Below are positions 1-6,392 of a stretch of DNA of 6,392 nucleotides, in pieces. A program made the translations under genes and the position numbers. Position 1 is the first letter of the stretch, and each line of letters opens with the position of its first letter. This DNA is from an uncultured Clostridia bacterium. Lineage in GTDB: Bacteria; Bacillota; Clostridia; Christensenellales; UBA1242. Under the pieces are notes generated by a model. It had not been told where the DNA came from. It saw only the letters and a list, made by a program, of their open reading frames with translations, and did no database searches. The stretch is from NCBI GenBank assembly GCA_937911885.1, contig CALDPW010000069.1:1-6392 (forward strand). Direction: 5' to 3'.

Positions 1-410
1 ATGGAACCGACTTTAACACATTGTTTGTGGTTACTCATTGCAATTCAACATATGTAGTGCCAAGCAATGTAACAACAATTACTAAAAATGCATTTAAAAA
101 CACAGCTGTTCAAACAATTGATTTTTCTGATACAACCAATTTGCAATTAACTACTGAATGCTTATCAAACTTGCTGTATGTATCAAAAATTAAATTGCCA
201 AATTATATTACTCAAATTCCTGAAAAATGTTTTTATGGATGCAAAATGTTAACCACTTTAGATTTAAGTGATTTTGCTAGTGCAATTCATATTGATCCAA
301 CAGTGTTTGAGGCTTGCTACAACAAGGTTAATATTTTAGTTAAGGCTGAATTATTGGAGTCATTTAAGGCTGAAAACCAAATAATTGAATCATATTTTGT
401 ATCAAAATAA
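1..410 (+). CDS. C-terminal part of a BspA-like leucine-rich-repeat protein (5' end outside window)
   Basis: The reading frame is open from base 3 (the first two bases belong to a split codon) to the TAA at 408-410, giving 135 visible residues; the true start lies upstream. The TTG at base 21 has no ribosome site and is not a credible start. The protein shows degenerate LRR_5 (BspA/Treponema type) units: VPSNVTTITKNAF, then LPNYITQIPEKCFYGC followed by LTTLDLS, then a third unit ending in DPTVFEACY. The pattern of a proline-led strand, then 'I..xAF..C', then 'L..LDLS' is typical of this family. The last ~30 residues (VKAELLESFKAENQ...) resemble the capping tail of such proteins. Family members are usually secreted or surface-attached and can mediate adhesion, but the signal peptide and any anchor would be upstream or absent, and no sorting motif or membrane helix is seen at this C-terminus. 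A terminator follows directly. The family call is good; the specific role is unknown. Confidence 0.8.
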   Translation, partial: GTDFNTLFVVTHCNSTYVVPSNVTTITKNAFKNTAVQTIDFSDTTNLQLTTECLSNLLYVSKIKLPNYITQIPEKCFYGCKMLTTLDLSDFASAIHIDPTVFEACYNKVNILVKAELLESFKAENQIIESYFVSK

Positions 411-434
411 AAGTCACAAATTGTGACTTTTTTT
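409..434 (+). terminator. Intrinsic terminator after the LRR gene
   Basis: AAAAGTCAC (409-417) pairs perfectly with GTGACTTTT (423-431) around a 5-base loop, and a run of seven T (428-434) overlaps the 3' arm. The hairpin begins within the stop codon of the LRR gene. The core has 3 G-C pairs, which is reasonable for an AT-rich genome. It separates the LRR gene from gap. Confidence 0.85.
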
Positions 435-516
435 ATTAAAATAAATATTGTTTATTTTATGCACTAAACAAAGCTTGTTTTTAATGTAAATTTAGCCCTT
501 TTATTATTGTAATTAC

Positions 517-546
517 TTGCTCTTATTATTAAAAATATATTAAAAT
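517..546 (+). promoter_or_regulatory. Candidate promoter for gap (weak)
   Basis: The 141 bases between the upstream terminator and the gap start are extremely AT-rich. The best candidate is TTGCTC (517-522), an 18-base spacer, and TAAAAT (541-546), which matches the -10 consensus at 5 of 6 positions while the -35 is poor. Transcription would start near 553, leaving a short leader with the ribosome site at 566-571. Many AT-rich hexamers occur here, so the exact position is uncertain. A small inverted repeat AAACAA/TTGTTT lies at 466-480 with no T-run; it may be meaningless or an operator. Confidence 0.3.
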
Positions 547-560
547 AATAGTAGATTTAA

Positions 561-1595
<1,035 letters not shown>

Positions 1596-1604
1596 TTAAT
1601 AAAC

Positions 1605-1635
1605 AAAAAGCAGTGCTTAATGTACTGCTTTTTTT
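1605..1635 (+). terminator. Intrinsic terminator after gap
   Basis: AGCAGTGC (1609-1616) pairs with GTACTGCT (1622-1629) including one G-U pair, around loop TTAAT. The stem is extended by flanking A/T pairs from 1605 to 1633, and seven T occupy 1629-1635. It begins 9 bases after the gap stop codon. Confidence 0.9.
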
Positions 1636-1661
1636 ATTTTTATTAATTTAATAAATCATTG

Positions 1662-1689
1662 TTGAAAAATGGGTAAAGTGTGGTATACT
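1662..1689 (+). promoter_or_regulatory. Sigma-A type promoter with extended -10, for the TM2 gene and mnmA
   Basis: TTGAAA (1662-1667), a 16-base spacer, and TATACT (1684-1689) preceded by TG at 1681-1682 form an extended -10 promoter. Transcription should begin near 1696, which places the in-frame GTG at 1693 outside the mRNA and supports the ATG at 1714 as start. Confidence 0.75.
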
Positions 1690-1700
1690 TAAGTGGTTAA

Positions 1701-1707
1701 AAGGAGA
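1701..1707 (+). promoter_or_regulatory. Ribosome binding site deciding the TM2-protein start
   Basis: AAGGAGA lies six bases before the ATG at 1714. The upstream in-frame GTG (1693) precedes this site and the predicted transcription start, so translation begins at 1714. Confidence 0.8.
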
Positions 1708-1713
1708 TATTCC

Positions 1714-2226
1714 ATGGGAAGAAAAATGGAGTGCCCAGTATGTGGCGCAAAAATGGTAGATAATAAAATATGCAAGTATTGTGGTGTTACACGTGAACAA
1801 GTTTTAACTGCCAGCAATGAAAAAGCAAAACAAGCTAGAAAAAGTGGCAATAAAGAAAATATTTGCTACACAACTGAAGCGCCAAGCGATATAAACAAAG
1901 TAAAATTATCACTTTTTGTTGTGTTTTTAGGGCTTTTTGGTGCGGCGAACTTTTATGTTGGAAAATATACTAAAGCTTGGTTTAACTTAATAAGCACATC
2001 ATTATCGTTTATTTTTAGTATATTACTTTTTATATTCGAAAAAGTTAAATTGCCTAATTTAGAATATGTGTTTGCAATACTGTTAGACTTTGTTTGTTGG
2101 TTTATGGCTGTTTCGCTTATTATGTGGGCAATGGATATTTTTGGAATTATATTTAAAAAGTTTAAAATACCTGTTATTTTAGGTGAAGACGAGGTTAAAG
2201 TTAAAGCAATAAGGAGAGGAAAATGA
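1714..2226 (+). CDS. Zinc-ribbon and TM2-domain membrane protein of unknown function
   Basis: The predicted protein has 170 residues. The N-terminus is a short zinc ribbon, CPVC (7-10) and CKYC (20-23), followed by a polar, lysine-rich linker to about residue 62. A TM2-like membrane module follows: a first hydrophobic segment at about 64-82 with [18 protein letters not shown] (the family pattern 'LG.fG.h.FY.Gk...'), a second at about 90-108, and a third at about 119-147 containing WAMDIFGII, which matches the W..D motif ending TM2 domains. The typical family histidine before FY is here Asn79. The C-terminus is basic. Zinc-ribbon plus TM2 proteins are common in Firmicutes, but no specific biochemical role is established that I can assign. 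The gene is first in an operon and its TGA overlaps the mnmA ATG (ATGA, 4 bases), implying translational coupling. The overlap does not by itself show shared function. Confidence 0.8.
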   Translation: MGRKMECPVCGAKMVDNKICKYCGVTREQVLTASNEKAKQARKSGNKENICYTTEAPSDINKVKLSLFVVFLGLFGAANFYVGKYTKAWFNLISTSLSFIFSILLFIFEKVKLPNLEYVFAILLDFVCWFMAVSLIMWAMDIFGIIFKKFKIPVILGEDEVKVKAIRRGK

Positions 2227-3299
2227 AAACAGTAGTTGTTGGAATGAGTGGTGGCGTTGATTCCTCTGTGGCTGCAGCTTTATTAAAAGAACAGGGCTAT
2301 AACGTTATTGGCTTATTTATGCATAACTGGGAAGAGGATGATGAGGAAGGATGTTGCACAGCTGTTTCTGATTATGAAGATGTGAAAAGGGTTTGTAACA
2401 AATTAAATATTCCTTACTATACTGTTAATTTTGCAAAAGAATATAGAGAAAGAGTTTTTAGCTATTTTTTAAGAGAATATGAGGCCGGCAGAACACCAAA
2501 TCCCGATGTTTTATGTAATAGAGAAATAAAATTTGGACCATTTTTAGATTATGCTCTAAAATTGGGTGCTGATTATATTGCAACAGGTCACTATTGTGAT
2601 ATTAGCCACGAAAATGGAACACATTATTTATTAAAAGCAGCAGATCAAAATAAAGATCAAACATACTTTTTAAATCAGTTAAGTCAACATCAACTTGAAA
2701 AAGTTTTGTTTCCATTAGGTAAAATGGAAAAACCAGATGTTAGAAAAATTGCAACAAAATATGGATTTTCAACAGCTGAAAAAAAAGATAGCACCGGAAT
2801 TTGCTTTATTGGTGAAAGAAAATTTAGAGAATTTTTAAAAAACTTTATTCCTGCAAAATCTGGAAATATTGTTGATATGGAAGGCAATGTTGTTGGAAAA
2901 CATGATGGTGTAATGTATTACACTTTAGGTCAACGTCGAGGATTAAACATTGGTGGATTAAAAAGTGGGAATGGTGGTAGATGGTTTGTTGTTGAAAAGG
3001 ATGTTAAAAAAAATCAACTAATTGTTAGCCAAGGCGATGAACAGCCACTATATAGTGTTGGATTAGAGGCTTCAACAATTAATTGGATTCCAAGTATACC
3101 AAACGAAAAAACATTTGTATGCAATGCAAAGTTTAGATATCGTCAACCAGAACAAGAGGTTACAGTTACCATTTGTGATAATGTTGTTAAGGTTGATTTT
3201 AAAGAACCACAACGAGCAGTAACTCCTGGCCAATTTGTTGTATTCTATAAAGACAACAAATGCTTAGGTGGTGGAATAATTGAAAAAGTTATTAAGTAA
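2223..3299 (+). CDS. mnmA: tRNA-specific 2-thiouridylase MnmA
   Basis: This 358-residue protein has the normal family length. It adenylates U34 of the Lys, Glu and Gln tRNAs and replaces its 2-oxygen with sulfur supplied as persulfide by a cysteine desulfurase relay, which stabilises codon-anticodon pairing. The PP-loop motif [12 protein letters not shown] occupies residues 7-18. [12 protein letters not shown] carries the catalytic Cys98, and [13 protein letters not shown] carries the second catalytic Cys194; both are present. ATGHY (120-124) and [10 protein letters not shown] (144-153) are further family motifs. The C-terminal part contains [13 protein letters not shown] and the beta-barrel region ending in PGQFVVFY. 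The ATG overlaps the previous stop and is preceded by GGAGAGG (2213-2219). No terminator follows: a promoter begins two bases after the stop, so some mnmA transcripts may run on into the metK leader. No cysteine desulfurase gene is visible in the window. Confidence 0.96.
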   Translation: MKTVVVGMSGGVDSSVAAALLKEQGYNVIGLFMHNWEEDDEEGCCTAVSDYEDVKRVCNKLNIPYYTVNFAKEYRERVFSYFLREYEAGRTPNPDVLCNREIKFGPFLDYALKLGADYIATGHYCDISHENGTHYLLKAADQNKDQTYFLNQLSQHQLEKVLFPLGKMEKPDVRKIATKYGFSTAEKKDSTGICFIGERKFREFLKNFIPAKSGNIVDMEGNVVGKHDGVMYYTLGQRRGLNIGGLKSGNGGRWFVVEKDVKKNQLIVSQGDEQPLYSVGLEASTINWIPSIPNEKTFVCNAKFRYRQPEQEVTVTICDNVVKVDFKEPQRAVTPGQFVVFYKDNKCLGGGIIEKVIK

Positions 3300-3300
3300 C

Positions 3301-3329
3301 TTGACAATGATCAATATAAATAATAATAT
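3301..3329 (+). promoter_or_regulatory. Promoter for the metK riboswitch transcript
   Basis: A perfect TTGACA -35 (3301-3306) is followed after 17 bases by TAATAT (3324-3329), a partial -10 match (4 of 6). The predicted start at about 3336 falls exactly at the 5' edge of the aptamer's P1 strand (3337), which supports the assignment. The -35 begins two bases after the mnmA stop codon. Confidence 0.65.
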
Positions 3330-3336
3330 ATAAATA

Positions 3337-3472
3337 CCATAAAGAGTGTGCGAGGGACAGCCCTGTTGACCACACAGCAACCTAGCAAAAGCCAAGGTGC
3401 TAAAGGCTGATCGATGGCAAAAGTGAAATGTAAGTCCATCGAAACTGATGGACTTTTTTGTTCTCTTTATGG
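3337..3472 (+). promoter_or_regulatory. SAM-I (S-box) riboswitch upstream of metK, atypical expression platform
   Basis: The core conserved SAM-I features are present in order. P2 is GTGTG (3346-3350) with CACAC (3371-3375), containing the conserved GAGGGA kink-turn side (3352-3357). P3 is GCAACCT (3377-3383) with AGGTGC (3395-3400) and one bulged A. J3/4 begins with TAAA (3401-3404). The loop-2 pseudoknot is CAGC (3358-3361) with GCTG (3406-3409), the same positions as in B. subtilis yitJ but with different bases, i.e. covariation. P4 is TCGATGG (3411-3417) with CCATCGA (3436-3442), with a long 18-base loop. At the canonical place P1 is only CCAT (3337-3340) with ATGG (3448-3451). A 10-base perfect helix, CCATAAAGAG (3337-3346) with CTCTTTATGG (3463-3472), is also possible and closes around everything, including the terminator. 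The family is expected to sense S-adenosylmethionine and control metK by feedback. The platform is unusual because the terminator uses the P4 and P1 3' strands. Confidence 0.85.
3432..3459 (+). terminator. Regulatory intrinsic terminator inside the metK leader
   Basis: AAGTCCATC (3432-3440) pairs with GATGGACTT (3447-3455) around the 6-base loop GAAACT, and the T-run spans 3454-3459. The CCATC of its 5' arm can instead pair with the upstream CGATGG (3412-3417), so terminator and P4/antiterminator are mutually exclusive. Confidence 0.85.
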
Positions 3473-3496
3473 AAATAATAAATTTAGGAGAATAAT

Positions 3497-4597
3497 ATGA
3501 AAAAAATTATTACAAGCGAATCAGTAAATATTGGACATCCAGATAAAACTTGCGATATTATTGCTGATTGTTTTTTAGATGAGGCTCTTTCGCAAGATAA
3601 GTTTAGCCAAATGGCTGTTGAATGTGCAATAAAAAGCGATAAATTATTTGTTTATGGTGAAGCAACAACTAATGCTAAAATTGATTACGACAATATTGCT
3701 AAAAAGGTGTTAAGCTATATTGGATATAATGCAGATCAATTTAAAATAATAAAAGAGATTTCTGAACAATCACCAGATATTAATAGTGCCGTTGTAAAAG
3801 ATGAATTTACGGCAAATGATCAAGGTATTATGTTTGGATATGCAACAAACGAAACTGAAGAATATTTGCCACTAAGTTTGGTTGTTGCAAATAAGCTAAT
3901 GGAACAATATGAAAACTTTAGGTTAAAAACAAATAATATGTTTTTTGCCGATGCAAAAAGCCAAGTTAGTGTTGAATATGAAGGAAACAAACCAGTTAAT
4001 ATTAACACAGTGTTAATAAGTGTTTCACATAGTAACAATGTTAGTGTTGAACAAGTTAGAAATCAAATTTTAAACAATGTTGTAAATCCAATTTTAATGC
4101 AATATAGCACATATGTTAATTCAAACATAAAACTGTTAATTAATGCAGGTGGAAAATTTACTGTTTGGGGTAGTTTTGCTGATAGTGGCTGCGTTGGTAG
4201 AAAAATTGTTGTTGATAGTTATGGTGGTGTTGCAAAAGTTGGTGGTGGATGTTTTAGTTCAAAAAATGCAACAAAAGTTGATAGAAGTGCAGCATACTAT
4301 TTAAGATATGTCGCTAAAAATTTAGTTTATAATAATTTATGTGACAGATGTGAATTAAGTATTAGTTATGGATTTGGGTTAACTGAACCAATAAGTTTTA
4401 ATATTGAAACTTTTGGAACAGAAAAGGTTGATTTAGACAAGATATATGAGGTTGTTGACAAAAACTTCAACTTTAAACCAAGTTCAATTATTAAAGAGTT
4501 GGATTTGTTAAAACCTATTTATAAAAACACAGCTTGTTATGGGCATTTTGGAAAAGATGGTTTTAGCTGGGAAAAAGTTAAAAAACTAAAAGTTTAA
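3497..4597 (+). CDS. metK: S-adenosylmethionine synthetase (methionine adenosyltransferase), divergent
   Basis: This 366-residue cytoplasmic enzyme makes SAM from methionine and ATP with release of phosphate and pyrophosphate; the family is usually 380-400 residues. Compared with remembered E. coli MetK, catalytic and ligand positions are kept: His14, Asp16 and Lys17 in GHPDK, Glu42, Glu55 in GEATT, Gln91 in QSPDIN, Asp108 in NDQG, Lys154 in DAKSQ, Phe221, Asp229, Arg235-Lys236 in GRKI, Lys256, Lys260 and Asp262 in TKVDRS. The textbook signatures are nevertheless altered: GAGDQG is TANDQG, NPTGRFVIGGP is NAGGKFTVWGS, and HGGGAFSGKD is VGGGCFSSKN. The active-site loop before DQG is about three residues shorter. 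AGGAG (3486-3490) precedes the ATG by six bases. The gene follows its own SAM-I leader and promoter, as expected for feedback control. No GC-rich terminator follows it; the next gene starts 45 bases later. Confidence 0.93.
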   Translation: MKKIITSESVNIGHPDKTCDIIADCFLDEALSQDKFSQMAVECAIKSDKLFVYGEATTNAKIDYDNIAKKVLSYIGYNADQFKIIKEISEQSPDINSAVVKDEFTANDQGIMFGYATNETEEYLPLSLVVANKLMEQYENFRLKTNNMFFADAKSQVSVEYEGNKPVNINTVLISVSHSNNVSVEQVRNQILNNVVNPILMQYSTYVNSNIKLLINAGGKFTVWGSFADSGCVGRKIVVDSYGGVAKVGGGCFSSKNATKVDRSAAYYLRYVAKNLVYNNLCDRCELSISYGFGLTEPISFNIETFGTEKVDLDKIYEVVDKNFNFKPSSIIKELDLLKPIYKNTACYGHFGKDGFSWEKVKKLKV

Positions 4598-4627
4598 TAT
4601 AATTAATTTTTTAATTTAATTTTTATA

Positions 4628-4636
4628 TGTTATAAT
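4628..4636 (+). promoter_or_regulatory. Extended -10 promoter element immediately upstream of yigZ
   Basis: TGTTATAAT contains a perfect TATAAT (4631-4636) with the TGN extension. No -35 is recognisable in the poly-T/A stretch 17-18 bases upstream. Transcription would start about seven bases downstream, at or next to the GTG at 4643. The 45-base metK-yigZ gap otherwise holds only A/T hairpins. Confidence 0.65.
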
Positions 4637-4642
4637 TTATTT

Positions 4643-5263
4643 GTGAATAATTTTGTTAGCATATTAAAAAATACAATATCTGAAATTGAAATAAAAAAGT
4701 CTAAGTTCATTGGACTTAGCTTTTTTGTTGAATCTGAGCTTGATGCTCAAACACTAATTGATAAAATAAACAAACAATATTTTGATGCTACACATGTTTG
4801 TTATGCATATGTATTAAACAACATTGAAAAATGTTCTGATAATGGTGAGCCTAGTGGAACAGCAGGTAAGCCAATGTTGGAAGTTATAAAAAAAATGGAA
4901 CTAAAAAATGTATTAATTTTTAGTGTTAGATATTTTGGCGGTATAAAATTAGGAGCTGGTGGATTAAACAGAGCCTATACCGATTGTGCAAAAACAGTAT
5001 TGGAATTATCAGGTAAAGCAAATTATTTTGCTAGTGAAATATATAAGTTAAGTTTTAATTTGGGTGCAGAAGATAAATTGTTTAATAAGTTTTATGCAAA
5101 TAAATTGAACATTGTTAAAACATATTATTCCAACGTTGTTAGTTATGATGTTGCAATATTAAAATCGGAAGTTCAAACAATATTAACCGATATTGCAAAC
5201 ACGTTAAAACGCAATAATTTTTATAGTTTTGTTAATAGTGATTATGTTGTAAAGGAATTGTAA
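4643..5263 (+). CDS. yigZ: YigZ/IMPACT family protein (UPF0029)
   Basis: The 206-residue protein matches the bacterial YigZ family in length and order. The N-terminus has the typical EIEIKKSKFIG (14-24). The core motif CSDNGEPSGTAGKPML (64-79) is followed by FSVRYFGGIKLGAGGLNRAY (93-112), the hallmark of the family. A C-terminal ferredoxin-like DUF1949 domain is expected from about residue 135 on. Eukaryotic IMPACT relatives act on the GCN1/GCN2 translation-stress pathway; in bacteria the role is not settled. The GTG at 4643 gives the expected N-terminus, about 13 residues before the conserved block, but no Shine-Dalgarno sequence precedes it (TTATTT), and the -10 hexamer ends only six bases upstream. 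A leaderless mRNA is therefore likely, unless metK read-through transcripts serve it. recX starts directly after its stop codon. Confidence 0.9.
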   Translation: MNNFVSILKNTISEIEIKKSKFIGLSFFVESELDAQTLIDKINKQYFDATHVCYAYVLNNIEKCSDNGEPSGTAGKPMLEVIKKMELKNVLIFSVRYFGGIKLGAGGLNRAYTDCAKTVLELSGKANYFASEIYKLSFNLGAEDKLFNKFYANKLNIVKTYYSNVVSYDVAILKSEVQTILTDIANTLKRNNFYSFVNSDYVVKEL

Positions 5264-5893
5264 GTGGGATTAATAACAAAAATTGAAGCTCAAAAAAAAT
5301 ATAAAGACAGAGTTAATATTTATATAAACGATGAATATGCGATAAGTATGAATTACGATTTGCTGCTAAAAAATAACTTAAAAGTTGGCGAAAATGTTGA
5401 TGATCAGTTTTTAAATGAACTTGTTTTAGAAAACGAAAAAAGTTTAGCATTATCGCGTTCGGCAAAGTTGCTTAGCAAAAATTTAAAAACAATTAAACAA
5501 ATGAAGGAATATTTGTATGGTTTGGGATATGGCCCAAGTGTTGTAAATTATTGTATTGAAAAACTTAGTGAATATAATTATGTGAATGACCAAAATTATG
5601 CTAATATATATTTAAGAAGTGTTAAAAACAAATATGGAAAATTTAAAATTGAAAATGAACTCATAAAAAAAGGTGTTCAAAAAAATGTTATTGAGGAAAC
5701 ATTGCAAGATTTTAAAGTTGATGAGTCTGTTATTGAAGCACTTAGTAAAAAGTTTTTAAAAAATAAAGAAATAAATAACGATACCATTTCAAAATTAATT
5801 AGACATTTGCTTTCAAAGGGTTATAGTTATGATGATATTAAAGGTGTTGTTAATAATTTAAGGAGTAATCAAGATGCATGCTATTGGGATTGA
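5264..5893 (+). CDS. recX: RecX family regulatory protein (RecA modulator)
   Basis: The 209-residue protein begins with the Firmicutes-type N-terminus ITKIEAQKKYKDRVNIYIND (4-23), a small strand-rich extension. Three-helix RecX repeats follow: SRSAKLLSKNLKTIKQMKEYL from residue 65, the YNYVNDQNYANIYLRSVKNKYGKFKIENEL region around 105-134 with the characteristic D..YA..y......G...I...L pattern, and a last repeat with SKLIRHLLSKGYSYDDI (about 176-192). RecX proteins bind RecA filaments and limit recombinase activity. recA is not next to it here, as is common in Firmicutes. The GTG start directly follows the yigZ TAA, with AAGGA (5252-5256) about seven bases upstream, so translation is coupled. 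Its last 20 bases overlap acpS. It is very rich in lysine and asparagine, like its neighbours, so there is no compositional sign of transfer. Confidence 0.88.
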   Translation: MGLITKIEAQKKYKDRVNIYINDEYAISMNYDLLLKNNLKVGENVDDQFLNELVLENEKSLALSRSAKLLSKNLKTIKQMKEYLYGLGYGPSVVNYCIEKLSEYNYVNDQNYANIYLRSVKNKYGKFKIENELIKKGVQKNVIEETLQDFKVDESVIEALSKKFLKNKEINNDTISKLIRHLLSKGYSYDDIKGVVNNLRSNQDACYWD

Positions 5894-6239
5894 TTCGTTA
5901 GATATTGTTAGAATTCAAAATTTTGTTGATAATGAAAGGTTTTTAAGCAAGTATTTTACTGAATATGAAGTTGCTTATTGTAATCAAACTATCAATCGAA
6001 CCATGCGCATGGCTGGATTATATTGTGCAAAAGAAGCTTTTGTTAAAGCATTAGGAATTGGTATTGGTGGTGGAATTCCTTTAAACGAAATTGAAATAAA
6101 TCATGATAAAAATGGAAAACCTGTTGTTAAACTTAGTGAAACAGCTAAAAAACTCTTAGCTTTTAAAGGATATAAAGAAGTTGACTTATCTATAACACAC
6201 ACTCATAAGGTGAGCACTGCTGTTTGCATATTATCATAA
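5874..6239 (+). CDS. acpS: Holo-[acyl-carrier-protein] synthase
   Basis: The 121-residue protein has the standard AcpS length. It transfers the 4'-phosphopantetheine arm from coenzyme A to a serine of apo-ACP, activating fatty-acid synthesis. The N-terminal GIDSLDIVRI carries the Mg2+-binding Asp7 (family GIDIVEI.RI). CAKEAFVKALGIGIGGG (51-67) carries Glu54. NGKPVV (80-85) and LSITHTHKVSTAV (105-117) complete the family motifs. The 'GRFAAKEA' arginine is replaced by Leu49 (AGLYCAKEA), a position where relatives vary. The ATG at 5874 overlaps the end of recX by 20 bases, with AAGGAG (5860-5865) eight bases upstream inside recX. It is the last gene of the yigZ-recX-acpS unit and is followed by a terminator 10 bases after the stop. 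Confidence 0.95.
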   Translation: MHAIGIDSLDIVRIQNFVDNERFLSKYFTEYEVAYCNQTINRTMRMAGLYCAKEAFVKALGIGIGGGIPLNEIEINHDKNGKPVVKLSETAKKLLAFKGYKEVDLSITHTHKVSTAVCILS

Positions 6240-6249
6240 CAAAAAAAAG

Positions 6250-6280
6250 AAAATTGGAATAATTATGTTCCAATTTTTTT
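6250..6280 (+). terminator. Intrinsic terminator after acpS
   Basis: AAAATTGGAA (6250-6259) pairs with TTCCAATTTT (6268-6277) around an 8-base loop, with seven T at 6274-6280. It closes the yigZ-recX-acpS unit. Confidence 0.9.
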
Positions 6281-6322
6281 ATTTGATTAAAAAATGTTTT
6301 TTCAAAAAAGTCGCAAAAACTA

Positions 6323-6352
6323 TTGACAAACGAGGTTTTACTGTGTTATAAT
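6323..6352 (+). promoter_or_regulatory. Near-perfect sigma-A promoter for a transcript leaving the window
   Basis: Perfect TTGACA (6323-6328), an 18-base spacer, and perfect TATAAT (6347-6352) with TG at 6344-6345 make this the best promoter in the window. Transcription should begin near 6359. Such strength is typical of stable RNA, ribosomal-protein or other highly expressed units. Confidence 0.9.
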
Positions 6353-6358
6353 GTATAG

Positions 6359-6392
6359 GCAATATGGAAGACCCAAAGTCGATTGCATGCCG
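6359..6392 (+). other. 5' end of an unidentified transcript, cut by the window edge
   Basis: The first 34 transcribed bases start about GGCAATATGG. GCAAT (6360-6364) can pair with ATTGC (6383-6387). An ATG at 6364 opens a frame to the edge but lies only about five bases from the predicted start and has no ribosome site, so it is not called as a gene. I do not recognise an RNA family from this fragment. Confidence 0.4.

Noticed and set aside
466..480. Inverted repeat AAACAA/TTGTTT upstream of gap as an operator or terminator
   Set aside because: It is short with a 3-base loop, has little T-tract function after an existing terminator, and is expected by chance in such AT-rich DNA.
2690..2887. 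Minus-strand open frame of 65 codons inside mnmA
   Set aside because: It lies wholly within a well-supported gene, resembles no family I recognise, and is a frame shadow.
3820..4038. Minus-strand open frame of 72 codons inside metK
   Set aside because: It is antisense to a conserved MetK region with no recognisable domain; a shadow of the real gene.
4601..4616. Hairpin AATTAA/TTAATT as a terminator after metK
   Set aside because: It is A/T only, six pairs, and overlaps the yigZ promoter region; too weak to call. Read-through from metK into yigZ remains possible.
6364..6392. ATG at 6364 opening a frame to the window edge
   Set aside because: It has no ribosome site, lies about five bases from the predicted transcription start, and only nine codons are visible.

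Overview
The window is AT-rich bacterial DNA in which every gene lies on the + strand. Gene content and signals suggest a low-GC Bacillota, probably an uncultured clostridial lineage: a BspA-type leucine-rich-repeat tail, strong AGGAG-type ribosome sites, consensus sigma-A promoters, a SAM-I-type leader in front of metK, and a Firmicutes-style RecX N-terminus. TGA is read as stop, so the standard bacterial code applies. The lineage call is inference; the window has no rRNA or other strong phylogenetic marker.

Layout. (1) Bases 1-410 hold the C-terminal end of a leucine-rich-repeat surface-type protein, closed by an intrinsic terminator. (2) Bases 435-575 are a leader with a weak promoter candidate, followed by gap (glyceraldehyde-3-phosphate dehydrogenase), a single-gene unit closed by a terminator at 1605-1635. 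(3) A good extended -10 promoter at 1662-1689 drives a small zinc-ribbon/TM2 membrane protein that overlaps mnmA (tRNA 2-thiouridylase) by 4 bases. (4) A promoter begins two bases after the mnmA stop. It starts a leader that folds as a SAM-I riboswitch with an embedded terminator, followed by a sequence-divergent metK (SAM synthetase). (5) An extended -10 element stands 6 bases before the GTG of a YigZ/IMPACT-family gene. It is followed without gaps by recX and acpS, and a terminator at 6250-6280 closes this unit. (6) A near-consensus promoter at 6323-6352 starts another transcript that leaves the window after about 34 bases.

The genes are mostly housekeeping: glycolysis, tRNA modification, SAM synthesis, recombination control and acyl-carrier-protein activation. 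No single pathway joins them and there is no mobile element, CRISPR array or defence cassette. The most interesting part is the metK leader. Its canonical P4 and P1 strands are the same bases that build the terminator, and a 10-base perfect complementarity spans the whole aptamer and terminator. The ligand logic is therefore not the usual one, or the helices are rearranged. Secondary points of interest are a probably leaderless yigZ mRNA and a MetK that has lost both classical signature motifs while keeping its catalytic residues.
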